NCBI GenBank assembly: GCA_049317725.1
Contig: JBMOHS010000027.1
Coordinates: 1 to 30,162 of the forward strand
Direction of reading: 5' to 3'
From: CAIOZW01 sp049317725
GTDB lineage: Bacteria; Acidobacteriota; Blastocatellia; RBC074
Length of the DNA stretch: 30,162 bases
Shown: positions 8,402 through 16,881 of the stretch, one piece after another
Layout of the letters: each line of letters starts with the position of its first letter
Numbering within the stretch: position 1 is the first letter of the stretch
The notes under the pieces: model-generated
What the model was told of the DNA's origin: nothing
Database searches by the model: none
Seen by the model: only the letters and a program-made list of their open reading frames with translations
Program-made: the position numbers and the translations under genes

Positions 8402-9616
8402 ATGACGGACCTTGACTACATTCGAATGACGCTCGATCTCGCCCGGCAAGGGGCAGGTCTGGTCAGTCCGAATCCACTGGTTGGCTCGGTGGTGGTGCAG
8501 GACGGAGTGGTCGTCGGCTGCGGATATCACCGGTACGAAGAATGGAAGCACGCCGAGATCTGGGCGCTCGAGGAGGCTGGGGAACGAGCCCGTGGGGCAA
8601 CACTCTATGTCAACCTTGAGCCCTGCTCTCACCGGGGCAGTGGAAAACGGACCCCCCCTTGTGTCCAGTCGCTGATCGAGGCGGGTGTTCGTCGCGTCGT
8701 CGCCTCGACTGTCGATCCGAATCCTCGCGTCAATGGTCGCGGATTCGACCTCCTCCGGGAAGCGGGAATTGACGTTGAGGTTGGGCTCTTGGAAGCCGAA
8801 GCACACCAACTCAACGAGGTCTTCTTCAAGTCTGTCACGACGGGACTCCCGTTCGTCCATCTCAAGACGGCCACCTCCCTTGATGGTCGGATCGCCAGCC
8901 GCACGGGTGACTCGAAGTGGATCACCGGCCCGGCAGCAAGAGCGGCCGGGCAGATTCTCCGCCACTCCTGCGATGCGATCCTCGTCGGGATCGGGACAGC
9001 TCTGGCCGATGACCCTCTCCTGACCGACCGTTCCGGACTTCGCCGACGCCTTCCCCTGACCCGCGTCGTGCTTGACTCGCGTCTTCGGTTGCCGCTCGAC
9101 TCCCGGCTGGTTGCCACGGTTGGGCAAGCCCCTTTAGTCGTTGTCACCACTCCACCGGCGCTTGCTGACCGGGATCGTCTTCCTTGGGAGACCCGCCGTG
9201 ATGCGCTCGCCAGTCGGGGCGTGCAGCTCTGCCTGGTTGACCCTGACGAAGAGGGGCGCCCCTCCCTTCCGGCGACGCTGCGGGCACTTGCTGACCGCTC
9301 GATTGCCAGCCTCCTCGTCGAGGGGGGCGGCACGATTGCCGCCGGGTTCCTCGAGGCCGGCCTCGTTGATAAGATCACCTTCTATCTCGCCCCAACCATC
9401 ATCGGAGGGCGTGATGCCGTCCCCGCCATTGCAGGACGCGGGGTCGCTCGCCTCGGGGAGGCGTGCCGTATCCGCGACCTGACCCTGCGCCATTGCCAAG
9501 ACGATCTCGAATTGACGGGCTATCCGGTCTATGTCGCGCCCGCCAACGTCGAACCCCGCGCCAGTGCGGCGAGAATCACATGCGACCCAAGCGCCGATTT
9601 GGCCAAAATTTTCTGA
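8402..9616 (+). CDS. ribD: Bifunctional riboflavin biosynthesis protein RibD
   Basis: A 404-residue two-domain enzyme of riboflavin synthesis. The N-terminal cytidine-deaminase-type domain removes the amino group of the pyrimidine intermediate; the C-terminal reductase reduces its ribosyl side chain with NADPH. Zinc-site residues are visible: HAE (50-52), Cys75 in EPCSH and Cys87 in TPPC. The spacing between the two cysteines is 12 rather than the usual 9, from an SGK insertion. The reductase part begins near residue 155 (LKTATSLDGRIA) and contains LVEGGGTIAAGFLEAGLVDK. The ATG at 8402 is chosen because the deaminase homology begins there, 22 bases after the ftsY stop; a GGAG lies 13 bases upstream. 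The last 37 bases overlap rsmA in another frame. No other rib genes are in the window. Confidence 0.96.
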   Translation: MTDLDYIRMTLDLARQGAGLVSPNPLVGSVVVQDGVVVGCGYHRYEEWKHAEIWALEEAGERARGATLYVNLEPCSHRGSGKRTPPCVQSLIEAGVRRVVASTVDPNPRVNGRGFDLLREAGIDVEVGLLEAEAHQLNEVFFKSVTTGLPFVHLKTATSLDGRIASRTGDSKWITGPAARAAGQILRHSCDAILVGIGTALADDPLLTDRSGLRRRLPLTRVVLDSRLRLPLDSRLVATVGQAPLVVVTTPPALADRDRLPWETRRDALASRGVQLCLVDPDEEGRPSLPATLRALADRSIASLLVEGGGTIAAGFLEAGLVDKITFYLAPTIIGGRDAVPAIAGRGVARLGEACRIRDLTLRHCQDDLELTGYPVYVAPANVEPRASAARITCDPSADLAKIF

Positions 9617-10446
9617 CGGGCAGCCACTATCCCTCCCGGATTGTCGCTGCGCTCGCCCCCCGTCCCGGGGAGGCGTTGCTCGAGATTGGCCCTGGTGAGG
9701 GGGCACTCACCGGGCTGCTGCTCGACGCGGGGGCGACCCTCACTGCCATCGAGATCGATCCCGACCTCATTCCCCTTCTCGAAGAACGTTTCGGGGCCAA
9801 TCCAGATCTACGACTTCTCCGGGCAGACATCCTGGCCTTGGACCCGCGGCCCCTCTACCCGGCTGGTCAGCCAGTCCGGGTGGTCGCCAACCTCCCCTAC
9901 TACATCTCGACGGCAGTCCTGCAACACCTCTTGACCTATCGGCAGACCTTCGGTGAGATGGTCCTGATGTTGCAGCGCGAGGTCGTCGATCGGATCATTG
10001 CTCCTCCAGGCAGCCGGACCTACGGCTACCTCTCGGTGCTCGTCCAGCTCTTCTGCCAAGTGGAGGCACTCTTCGACGTCCCCCCCGGCGCTTTTCGGCC
10101 TATTCCCAAGGTCCATTCGACGGTTCTTCGACTGCGCATCCGGACGGAACCGGCTGTTCCGATTGCCGATTCGCAATCCTTTCTTCTTCTCTGCCAAGTC
10201 CTCTTCTCGCAGCGACGCAAGACGCTGGCCAACAATCTCCGCGCCGGCCTGAGCCGGCTTGGCCTGTCGACTGAGGCAGGGGGGGCGCTGACGGCCAGCT
10301 TGCCCGCCATCGGGATCGATGGACAACGGCGCGCCGAAACCCTCTCTCTTTCAGAACTCGCCGCCTTGCACGCGGTCGTTCTCCGCGAGGCTGACCACCC
10401 AATTCCGGAGAGCGATCCAGCGCCATCCCCAGATCAGTCCAGATGA
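9580..10446 (+). CDS. rsmA: 16S rRNA dimethyladenosine transferase RsmA (KsgA)
   Basis: A 288-residue SAM-dependent methyltransferase that dimethylates the two adjacent adenines near the 3' end of 16S rRNA during small-subunit assembly. It shows the family N terminus (RRFGQNFL, 6-12), SAM-binding motif I EIGPGEGALT (35-44), acidic EID (58-60), and catalytic motif IV NLPYYIS (104-110). The C-terminal helical domain carries FSQRRKTLANNL. The ATG at 9580 is chosen because the RRFGQNFL homology starts directly after it; the frame is open for another 39 codons upstream but these are only ribD in another frame. It overlaps the ribD end by 37 bases, and rnj follows after 6 bases, which suggests translational coupling along the cluster. 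Confidence 0.97.
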   Translation: MRPKRRFGQNFLTGSHYPSRIVAALAPRPGEALLEIGPGEGALTGLLLDAGATLTAIEIDPDLIPLLEERFGANPDLRLLRADILALDPRPLYPAGQPVRVVANLPYYISTAVLQHLLTYRQTFGEMVLMLQREVVDRIIAPPGSRTYGYLSVLVQLFCQVEALFDVPPGAFRPIPKVHSTVLRLRIRTEPAVPIADSQSFLLLCQVLFSQRRKTLANNLRAGLSRLGLSTEAGGALTASLPAIGIDGQRRAETLSLSELAALHAVVLREADHPIPESDPAPSPDQSR

Positions 10447-10452
10447 AACAAG

Positions 10453-12123
10453 ATGCATAAAGAGATAACAGATCGATTGCAGATTACCCCGCTTGGTGGG
10501 CTCGGCCAATTTGGCATGAATATGACTGTCTTCCGCTACGGCGAGCAGATGATGATCGTCGACTGCGGCCTGATGTTTCCCGACGAGGATCTGCTCGGCG
10601 TCGATATCGCCATCCCCGATCTAAGCTATGTCGAGGAGCACCGCGACGAGCTGGTCGGGATCGTCCTCACGCACGCCCACGAGGATCACGTTGGTGCTCT
10701 CCCCTTTCTCCTCCAGATGGTCAACGTCCCGATCTATGCCACGGAGTTTACGCTCGGCTTGGTCGAAGGGAAGTTTGCCGAGTTCGGACTGCTTGGCAAG
10801 GTCGAGACCCATACCATCCCCCCGGGGCGCCCCTTTGCCGTCGGGCCCTTCACGATCGATTTCATTCGCGTCTCCCACTCCCTCGTCGACTGTGTCGCGC
10901 TCGCCATCGAAACACCGGTTGGGGTCATCATCCACACCGGTGACTTCAAGGTCGACGAGACCCCCGTCCTCGGCGAACCGATCGATCTGCAACGCCTGAC
11001 CGAGTATGGCGACCGGGGCGTGCTCGCCCTCCTCGCCGATTCGACCAATGTCGAGCAGGAGGGACGCACCGGGTCCGAGCGCTCCGTCATCCCCGCCCTC
11101 GGGCGGATCTTTGATGAGACACTCGGCCGCATCGTCGTCTCCTGCTTTGCGACGAGTATCCACCGGTTGCAGATCATCTTCGATCTCGCTGCCGAACAGA
11201 ACCGCGCAGTCGCCCTGCTAGGCCGAAGCATGATCCGCAATGTCGAGGTTGCCCGGAAGTATGGCTACCTCGACCTCGACGACGATCAACTGGTCAGTCC
11301 CACCAAGGCCAAGAAGATGGCTCCCGATGAGGTCTGCCTCCTCGTCACGGGGAGCCAGGGCGAGCCGATGTCCGCCCTCGCCCGCATGTCGGTCGACTCC
11401 CACAAGGACGCCAGCATCCTCTCCGGGGACACCGTCATCATCTCGGCCCGCCAGATTCCCGGAAATGAGAAGTCGATCTCGCGGATGATGAACCATCTCT
11501 TCAAGAAAGGGGCTCGTGTCGTCGACTCCAGTGTCGCCCGCATCCACGTCTCTGGCCATGGCCGACGCGGCGACCTCAAGATCATGTACGAGGCCGTTCG
11601 TCCCCGCTTCCTCGTCCCCATTCACGGAGAGACCCGACAACTCTATCGCCACGCCGAGGCCGCCCGTCAGTGGGGCGTCGATCGTGATCGGATCGTCCTG
11701 GTTGAAAGTGGAGATGTGCTCGAGCTGGATCAGAAGAGCGCCAAGGTTCGCGAGAAGGTCACGGTTGGCCGCACGCTCATCGACGATTCCGGTTTCGGTC
11801 GGATCGACGATCTCGTCCTCCGTGACCGCAAGCACCTCGCCTACGATGGGATTGTCGTCCCCATTGTCGCCATCAACAAGGCCTCTGGTGAAATGGAATC
11901 GGCTCCGGAAGTCATTCAACGCGGACTGGCCTTCAGTGACGATGGTGCCGGCTTTCTCGCCAAAGCCCGTCTGATCGTCGCCCAGACCATCAATCAGGCG
12001 AGTCATGCCGAGCGGGTCGACTGGGCGGTCATGAAGGAGAAGGTGCGCCTCGATCTCAAACGTCACATCCAGCGCGAGACTGGCAGGCGCCCCATGATCA
12101 TTCCTGTCGTTCTCGAGATCTGA
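10453..12123 (+). CDS. rnj: Ribonuclease J
   Basis: A 556-residue metallo-beta-lactamase-fold ribonuclease of the RNase J family, which combines 5'-to-3' exonuclease and endonuclease activity in RNA decay and rRNA processing. The zinc-binding HAHEDH is at residues 74-79. Downstream come HTGDFKVD, LLADSTNVEQEG, and the beta-CASP block with SGHGRRGDL and PIHGETRQL. The C terminus ends in the typical RRPMIIPVV pattern. Length matches the family (about 550). Its presence argues against a typical gammaproteobacterium. It starts 6 bases after the rsmA stop and has no strong ribosome binding site, so translation is probably coupled. No clear terminator follows directly. Confidence 0.97.
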   Translation: MHKEITDRLQITPLGGLGQFGMNMTVFRYGEQMMIVDCGLMFPDEDLLGVDIAIPDLSYVEEHRDELVGIVLTHAHEDHVGALPFLLQMVNVPIYATEFTLGLVEGKFAEFGLLGKVETHTIPPGRPFAVGPFTIDFIRVSHSLVDCVALAIETPVGVIIHTGDFKVDETPVLGEPIDLQRLTEYGDRGVLALLADSTNVEQEGRTGSERSVIPALGRIFDETLGRIVVSCFATSIHRLQIIFDLAAEQNRAVALLGRSMIRNVEVARKYGYLDLDDDQLVSPTKAKKMAPDEVCLLVTGSQGEPMSALARMSVDSHKDASILSGDTVIISARQIPGNEKSISRMMNHLFKKGARVVDSSVARIHVSGHGRRGDLKIMYEAVRPRFLVPIHGETRQLYRHAEAARQWGVDRDRIVLVESGDVLELDQKSAKVREKVTVGRTLIDDSGFGRIDDLVLRDRKHLAYDGIVVPIVAINKASGEMESAPEVIQRGLAFSDDGAGFLAKARLIVAQTINQASHAERVDWAVMKEKVRLDLKRHIQRETGRRPMIIPVVLEI

Positions 12124-12215
12124 CGCCATCCGGAGACACTGGAATGGATTGTTGACAGCCTGCGGATTGAATTGCCTCCCTGCGAGCTATTCCTGGTTGG
12201 TTACTGCTCACTGTG

Positions 12216-12244
12216 TTGACAGAAGACGAAGACCAATGTAGACT
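12216..12244 (+). promoter_or_regulatory. Unassigned sigma70-like promoter
   Basis: A perfect TTGACA (12216-12221), a 17-base spacer and TAGACT (12239-12244; four of six consensus bases). Transcription would begin near 12251, but the next recognised gene starts 600 bases further on. The match is as good as any in the window, so it either drives a non-coding transcript, gives a very long leader, or is chance. Confidence 0.35.
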
Positions 12245-12373
12245 GCAAAATGTTTGAAGAAGGCTTAATCCCTTTTGGGCAGCGCAGCTTCCTCACTTGC
12301 GCCGCGACTGCCCGTCTCATAGTCGATCCGTTCTGATCTCTCTTCGAGGGACCCTTTGGGTTGGATCTGCTCT

Positions 12374-12408
12374 TCCTGGGCATCTCCGATTTGGAGAATG
12401 AGCCAGGA
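12374..12408 (+). other. Imperfect nested hairpin in the intergenic stretch
   Basis: TCCTGG (12374-12379) pairs with CCAGGA (12403-12408), and inside it TCTCC pairs with GGAGA around a GATTT loop. It lies about 120 bases after the expected start of the unassigned promoter. Only short A/T stretches follow, so it is a weak terminator at best; it could be part of a structured RNA. Confidence 0.3.
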
Positions 12409-12852
12409 ATTTGCTCAAAAGTGGTCGCCCTGATTGATACCTGGTTGAGCTCAGCCCATTCCTGCCTGACCCCCATCTTTCTGGCAGTTGAGGGCAGCAC
12501 TCTTGTCACTTTTGAAGGCCTCAATTGCATTCCGCAACCGTGGTTACTCCCCAGCGTGCCCACGTGCATCTTTAGCGACCCCCACCACCGAACTCATTCA
12601 GAATGGGTGTCCATCTGACTGTGTTGTTGAAAAGAGAGGGAGCGAACGGCCAGGGCGGGATTCCTCCGCGACCTGAGTTCCGGCTCTGACTGGCTGCCTG
12701 CGGCACCGGTAAATCAATGGCACGTTTCTTGCCTTACGTTTGTCTGGTCGTACGTCCTGGAGTTGCCAATGGAGCAGGGTCACGGCCTGACAGGGAGAGC
12801 GGAAGGCATCGGCCGAATCGCCCCATCTGGATCAAACAGGAGCACATCACTA

Positions 12853-13857
12853 ATGAGATCTTGGGACCATTCTTTTACCTTAGCTGGCTTGCGAGCAGGG
12901 CTTTGCTGGCTCTTGCTCGTCTTCGCTGGGGAGGGGTGGGCCGCGGATCCAGGGGTGCCCTATCCGGCTGACAAGGCTGCCTCGGATCAAAAAGCGGGAT
13001 CGGTGTTGATCTATAACCTCTATACTTCAGATGTGACGAGTCCGATGAGCCACAACACCCGCATCTCGATCACCAACACGTCCCCGATGCTTCCCGTTGC
13101 CGTCCATCTGTTCTTTGTCGACGGGGTTAGCCGTTCGATTGCCAACTTCACCATCTGTCTGACTCCCAATCAGACGATCAGCTATGAGACTGCTGAACTC
13201 GATCCGAGTACGGAGGGGTATATTCTCGCCGTTGCCGTTGATCTCAATGGACTGCCCATTCTCCACAATTTTCTGATCGGGGATGCCTTCGTCAAGTACG
13301 GGTCAGGTCATATGGCAGGACTGGCGGCGTTGGGTGTGTCGGCCCACGCGTTGCCACAGATGTCGAGTCTCTCTGTCGCGGTCGATCTTGTCTTTGATGA
13401 TCAGCAGTATGATCAATTGCCGGCCGTGCTAGCCGTTGACAATATTTCGAGCCGAATCAACAACAACGACACGGTGGTTGTGATCAACCGCATCGGCGGG
13501 GATATGGCGTTGGCAGCGAGTGGGCTTGGACCCATCTTCGGTCTGTTATACAACGATGTGGAGAGTTCCTTCAGTTACACCATCTCCAGTCCGCGCAGTC
13601 AATTGCGGTATCAGATGACCAATTTGATGCCGCGTACCACCCCCCGTTTCACGACCGTCATTCCCGACGGTCGCACTGGATGGTCAAAGTTCTATGCGGT
13701 TCCCACAGCGTCGATCACAGGTGTGGTGCTGAGCTACCATCCAGGCAGCTTGGGGGCCCCGAACGCCTTCACAGGAGGCCATAACCTCCATCAATTGACA
13801 CGGACCAACACGACAATCAGTATTCCCGTCTATCCAGTCAGTTGTTTTGGCCGTTAA
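12853..13857 (+). CDS. Secreted protein of unknown function
   Basis: A 334-residue protein with a clear Sec signal peptide: a short basic start, a hydrophobic core (LAGLRAGLCWLLLVFAG) and a likely cut after GWA at about residue 30. The ATG at 12853 has CAGGAG about 10 bases upstream; longer open frame toward 12763 lacks support. The mature part is rich in beta-prone, Ser/Thr/Asn segments. It carries repeated phrases such as NTRISITNTSP, FFVDGVSR and the LIGDAFVKY region, suggesting an all-beta, Ig- or adhesin-like fold. The only cysteines of the mature part are near residue 105 (FTICLTP) and near the C terminus (SCFGR). I do not recognise the family or a catalytic motif. It is probably periplasmic or exported, and converges with sucC across a strong terminator. 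Confidence 0.85.
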   Translation: MRSWDHSFTLAGLRAGLCWLLLVFAGEGWAADPGVPYPADKAASDQKAGSVLIYNLYTSDVTSPMSHNTRISITNTSPMLPVAVHLFFVDGVSRSIANFTICLTPNQTISYETAELDPSTEGYILAVAVDLNGLPILHNFLIGDAFVKYGSGHMAGLAALGVSAHALPQMSSLSVAVDLVFDDQQYDQLPAVLAVDNISSRINNNDTVVVINRIGGDMALAASGLGPIFGLLYNDVESSFSYTISSPRSQLRYQMTNLMPRTTPRFTTVIPDGRTGWSKFYAVPTASITGVVLSYHPGSLGAPNAFTGGHNLHQLTRTNTTISIPVYPVSCFGR

Positions 13858-13887
13858 AGCGCCCGACCTGAATCCCCTCGAGAGCAG

Positions 13888-13944
13888 AAAAGCAAGATGG
13901 GAAGCCAACTCGCTCGCGGAGCAGAGGCTTCCCTTCTTGCTTTT
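13888..13944. terminator. Two-way intrinsic terminator between convergent genes
   Basis: Arms of 19 bases (13888-13906 and 13926-13944) are reverse complements with a single mismatch, around a 19-base loop that holds its own small GCTC/GAGC stem. The right arm ends in GCTTTT, and read from the other strand the left arm also ends in GCTTTT. It can therefore stop transcription from the secreted-protein gene (plus) and from sucC (minus). It lies 30 bases after one stop and 26 after the other. Confidence 0.9.
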
Positions 13945-13970
13945 GAGTAAGGGGGTCGAGTGGAGGGGGA

Positions 13971-15131
13971 TCAGACACCCGCCGCCGCCACCGCCTGCGC
14001 CGCGGCATCCTTCATTCCATTGGCGACCAAGAAGCGGAGTCCAGAATCGCGCAGGACACGTTGGCCCTCTTCGACATTGGTTCCTTCCAGTCGAACGACG
14101 ATGGGAAGAGAGACCCCTAGATTGCGTGCTGCCTCGACTACTCCACGGGCGACCATATCACATCGAACGATTCCACCGAAGATGTTGATCAAAACCGCCC
14201 GGACATTCTCGTCGGCGAGGAGGATCCGGAAGGCGTTCTCGACACGCTCCTGAGAGGCTCCCCCTCCGACATCGAGGAAGTTGGCGGGCTCGCCTCCAGC
14301 CAGCTTAATGATGTCCATGGTGGCCATGGCCAAGCCGGCACCATTGACCATGCAGGCAATGTTACCGTCCAACTTGATATAGTTGAGGTCGAATTTCGAG
14401 GCTTCAATTTCGAGAGGGGCCTCTTCGTTGAGATCGCGCAGCTCGTGAAACTCGGTGTGACGATAGAGGGCGTTGTCATCGAAGTTGATCTTGGCGTCGA
14501 GGGCGTAGAGGTTCCCGTCGCCAGTAAGCAGGAAGGGGTTGATCTCGATCAGGGAAGCGTCGAGGTCGACGAACGCGCGGTAGAGGGCCAGCATGAATCG
14601 CGTCGCCTGCCCGATGAGCGCGGGGGCGAGTCCGAGCCCGAAGGCGAGGTTGCGTGCTTGGAAGGGCAGCATGCCGACTGCAGGATCGATCGTTTCACGC
14701 AGGATCTTTTCTGGAGTGCGGGCGGCGACCTCTTCGATATCCATTCCACCAGCCGCCGAGGCCATGAAGACAATGCGCGAACTGGCCCGGTCGAGGAGCA
14801 GGCCCAAGTAGAACTCCCGATCGATTTGCAGCCCCTCTTCGACCAGCAAGGTCTGCACCAATCGGCCTTCTGGCCCGGTCTGATGGGTGACCAGAGTCAT
14901 TCCGAGAATGTGGCTGGCGTGTTGACGCAATTCATCTTGGGTCCGCGCCAGTTTCACGCCCCCGCCTTTTCCTCGCCCCCCGGCGTGAATCTGGGCTTTG
15001 ATGACCACGGGAAGCCCGAGCTGCTCCCCAGCAGCAATCGCTTCTTCGGTGGTCTTGGCGACGATGCCGCGAGGTACCTTGACATCGAACCGTTGTAAGA
15101 GTGCCTTGGCTTGGTATTCGTGAATCTTCAT
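13971..15131 (-). CDS. sucC: Succinate--CoA ligase [ADP-forming] subunit beta
   Basis: A 386-residue ATP-grasp subunit of normal length. With the alpha subunit it converts succinyl-CoA to succinate and makes ATP in the citric acid cycle. Visible features are the N-terminal MKIHEYQAKALL, the nucleotide loop GGRGKGGGVK (51-60), the Mg-binding EINP (196-199), FLDVGGGA (285-292), and the phosphate/CoA-side NIFGGIVRCD (316-325). The ATG at 15131 is preceded by AGGACAGG about 8 bases upstream. sucC is usually followed directly by sucD, but here the downstream side is a terminator and a convergent secreted-protein gene, so the alpha subunit must be encoded elsewhere. Confidence 0.97.
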   Translation of the reverse strand: MKIHEYQAKALLQRFDVKVPRGIVAKTTEEAIAAGEQLGLPVVIKAQIHAGGRGKGGGVKLARTQDELRQHASHILGMTLVTHQTGPEGRLVQTLLVEEGLQIDREFYLGLLLDRASSRIVFMASAAGGMDIEEVAARTPEKILRETIDPAVGMLPFQARNLAFGLGLAPALIGQATRFMLALYRAFVDLDASLIEINPFLLTGDGNLYALDAKINFDDNALYRHTEFHELRDLNEEAPLEIEASKFDLNYIKLDGNIACMVNGAGLAMATMDIIKLAGGEPANFLDVGGGASQERVENAFRILLADENVRAVLINIFGGIVRCDMVARGVVEAARNLGVSLPIVVRLEGTNVEEGQRVLRDSGLRFLVANGMKDAAAQAVAAAGV

Positions 15132-15450
15132 GTCAGCCTGTCCTGTCCAGATGATGAATTCAAGATTGAAGGAGCCTTCCGTTGCCCGTCCTGCTTTTCG
15201 CGGAAGATATGGGAGATAGGAAGTGGGGTCTGTTGTTGTTCAGTGCTGGTCGTTACGGCCATCAAATTTGAGATAGTACCTGCCGGATTTCCGAAAGGCA
15301 AGCGGGTCTATTTCCCAAGAGAAAATCGCAGTGTGGCCCGTCAACAGCTCGCCGGCGTGCCAGGTAGGTCAGTCCGACATCGTCCAACCGGCGGAGGAGG
15401 GAAGGGGGGGAGCGTGCCACTTGGCCTGATCAAGCAGATTGGCCTTGGGC
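15132..15450. other. 319-bp intergenic region between DUF1501 gene and sucC
   Basis: No recognisable gene; it should hold the sucC promoter on the minus strand, though I see no convincing -35/-10 pair. A plus-strand open frame (15111-15461) overlaps both neighbours, has no ribosome binding site and no known motif. The DUF1501 gene ends here without an obvious terminator hairpin. Confidence 0.55.
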
Positions 15451-16881
15451 CTAGGCGATGACTTGGTCGATGACGTGGCCATGGACATCGGTCAGGCGGC
15501 GGTTCATCCCATTGTGGTACCAAGTGAGCCGTTCGTGATCGATGCCGAGGAGGTGGAGAACGGTCGCGTAGAAGTCATAGACCGAAGCGACATTCTCGAT
15601 CGCACGGCGACCGAACTCATCAGTGGCCCCATAACTGGTCCCGCCACGCACTCCGGCCCCCATCATCCAGAGCGTGAACCCATCCGGGTTGTGATCACGG
15701 CCGGTAGTCCCCTCCTGATGGGTTGGCATCCGCCCAAACTCGGTCACCCAGAGGACGAGCGTGTCCTTGAGCAGTCCACGCTGGCGCAGATCGGTGAGGA
15801 GGGCCGCCGTCGGTTGATCGAAGATCGGACAATGGCGCTCATAGTCGGTCTTGAGGGTCCGGTGGGCGTCCCAGTTGAGGAGCCCATCGACGCCGCTTGC
15901 CCGGGAGGCGCAGTAGAGGCTGACATAGCGCACTCCCTGCTCGAGCAGCCGGCGGGAGAGGAGGCAGTTCCGGGCGTAGGCCGCCTTGAGCGGATTGGGG
16001 TCATCCGTGCCATAGAGTCGATGGGTCGCCGCCGTCTCGCGGCGGAGATCGGCGACTTCAGGGGCCGCCAGTTGCATGCGGGCGGCCATCTCATACGAGG
16101 CCGTCCGCGCGACCAAGTCGCTCTCGCCCGGGTGGCGCCGGCTGTTCTCCAGATTGAGCTGGTGGAGGAAATCCCGGGTCGCCGCATCCTCGGAGGCATC
16201 GATTCCATCGGGCCGGCCGAGGTTGCGGAGGGGCTGATGGGCGGCGAGCATGACTGCCTGATGCTGCGCAGGCAGGAAGCCACTCCCCCAGTTGGCCTTG
16301 CCGTTGGGCGGCTCCCCGCGGACATCGGTAATGGCAATATAGGTTGGCAGATTGTCGTTGAGGCTGCCGAGCGCGTACCCCGCCCAGGCGCCGGCGGCGG
16401 GGAATCCCTCCCGGACCGATCCGGTATTCATGAAGACACTCGCTGGGCCGTGGGTGTTCGATCGTGACGTCATCGAATGCAGGAAGGCCATCTCGTCGAC
16501 GTGCGAGGCGAGGTGGGGCAGCAGCGAAGAGATCCGTTTGCCGCTCTTCCCGGCTGGCACGAAGGGCCAGGGCGACTTCATCAGATTGCCATTCTTGCCC
16601 TGAAACGTCACCTCCTTCTCCCCGCCCGGCAGCGGCGTCCCGTGGTATTTTTCGAGCGCCGGTTTGTAGTCCCACAGATCGAGGTGCGAGGCGGCGCCGG
16701 GGCAGAAGATCTGGAGCACCTGCTTGGCCCGCGGGGCGTGGTGACGAATCTGCCCCGCCGCCAGCAGATCCTGCCGGAGCAGGCTGGTCAGGGCCAATCC
16801 GGTCATGCCTCGGCTCGCGTCGGTCAGAAAGCGGCGACGGGCCAAATCGAGGGCAGATGTTTTCGGGTCGATCATGATCAC
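15451..16881 (-). CDS. DUF1501 domain-containing protein with Tat-like signal
   Basis: A 476-residue DUF1501 protein, a family within the alkaline phosphatase/sulfatase-like superfamily often paired with cytochrome-bearing DUF1549/DUF1553 proteins. The N terminus has a twin-arginine-like motif RRRFL (15-19) followed by a moderately hydrophobic stretch (GMTGLALTSLL), so export through the Tat route is likely. Characteristic segments are FCPGAASHLDLWDYKP, HTHGPASVF-like SNTHGPAS, and VTEFGRMPTHQ...GRDHNPDGF. Two starts are possible: GTG 16881, which overlaps the upstream stop as GTGA, or ATG 16875. The reaction is not established for the family. It is the second gene of a two-gene operon. Confidence 0.93.
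   Translation of the reverse strand: MIMIDPKTSALDLARRRFLTDASRGMTGLALTSLLRQDLLAAGQIRHHAPRAKQVLQIFCPGAASHLDLWDYKPALEKYHGTPLPGGEKEVTFQGKNGNLMKSPWPFVPAGKSGKRISSLLPHLASHVDEMAFLHSMTSRSNTHGPASVFMNTGSVREGFPAAGAWAGYALGSLNDNLPTYIAITDVRGEPPNGKANWGSGFLPAQHQAVMLAAHQPLRNLGRPDGIDASEDAATRDFLHQLNLENSRRHPGESDLVARTASYEMAARMQLAAPEVADLRRETAATHRLYGTDDPNPLKAAYARNCLLSRRLLEQGVRYVSLYCASRASGVDGLLNWDAHRTLKTDYERHCPIFDQPTAALLTDLRQRGLLKDTLVLWVTEFGRMPTHQEGTTGRDHNPDGFTLWMMGAGVRGGTSYGATDEFGRRAIENVASVYDFYATVLHLLGIDHERLTWYHNGMNRRLTDVHGHVIDQVIA

Larger units (their letters stand above)
12124..12852. other. 729-bp intergenic stretch with no recognised gene
   Basis: Between rnj and the secreted-protein gene the sequence is visibly less GC-rich than the flanking genes, and all six frames are broken often. 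The longest open stretch (12201-12569, minus, 122 codons) has no domain I recognise and no ribosome binding site. An unassigned sigma70-like promoter and an imperfect hairpin lie inside. It might be a decayed gene, an old insertion, or a non-coding RNA locus; none of these is proven. Confidence 0.6.

Noticed and set aside
12201..12569. 122-codon minus-strand frame, considered as a transposase remnant
   Set aside because: No DDE motif, no terminal inverted repeats and no ribosome binding site that I can see; left as unassigned DNA.
15111..15461. 116-codon plus-strand frame between sucC and the DUF1501 gene
   Set aside because: Overlaps both neighbours, lacks a ribosome binding site, and the C-terminal half is Gly/Arg-rich without pattern.
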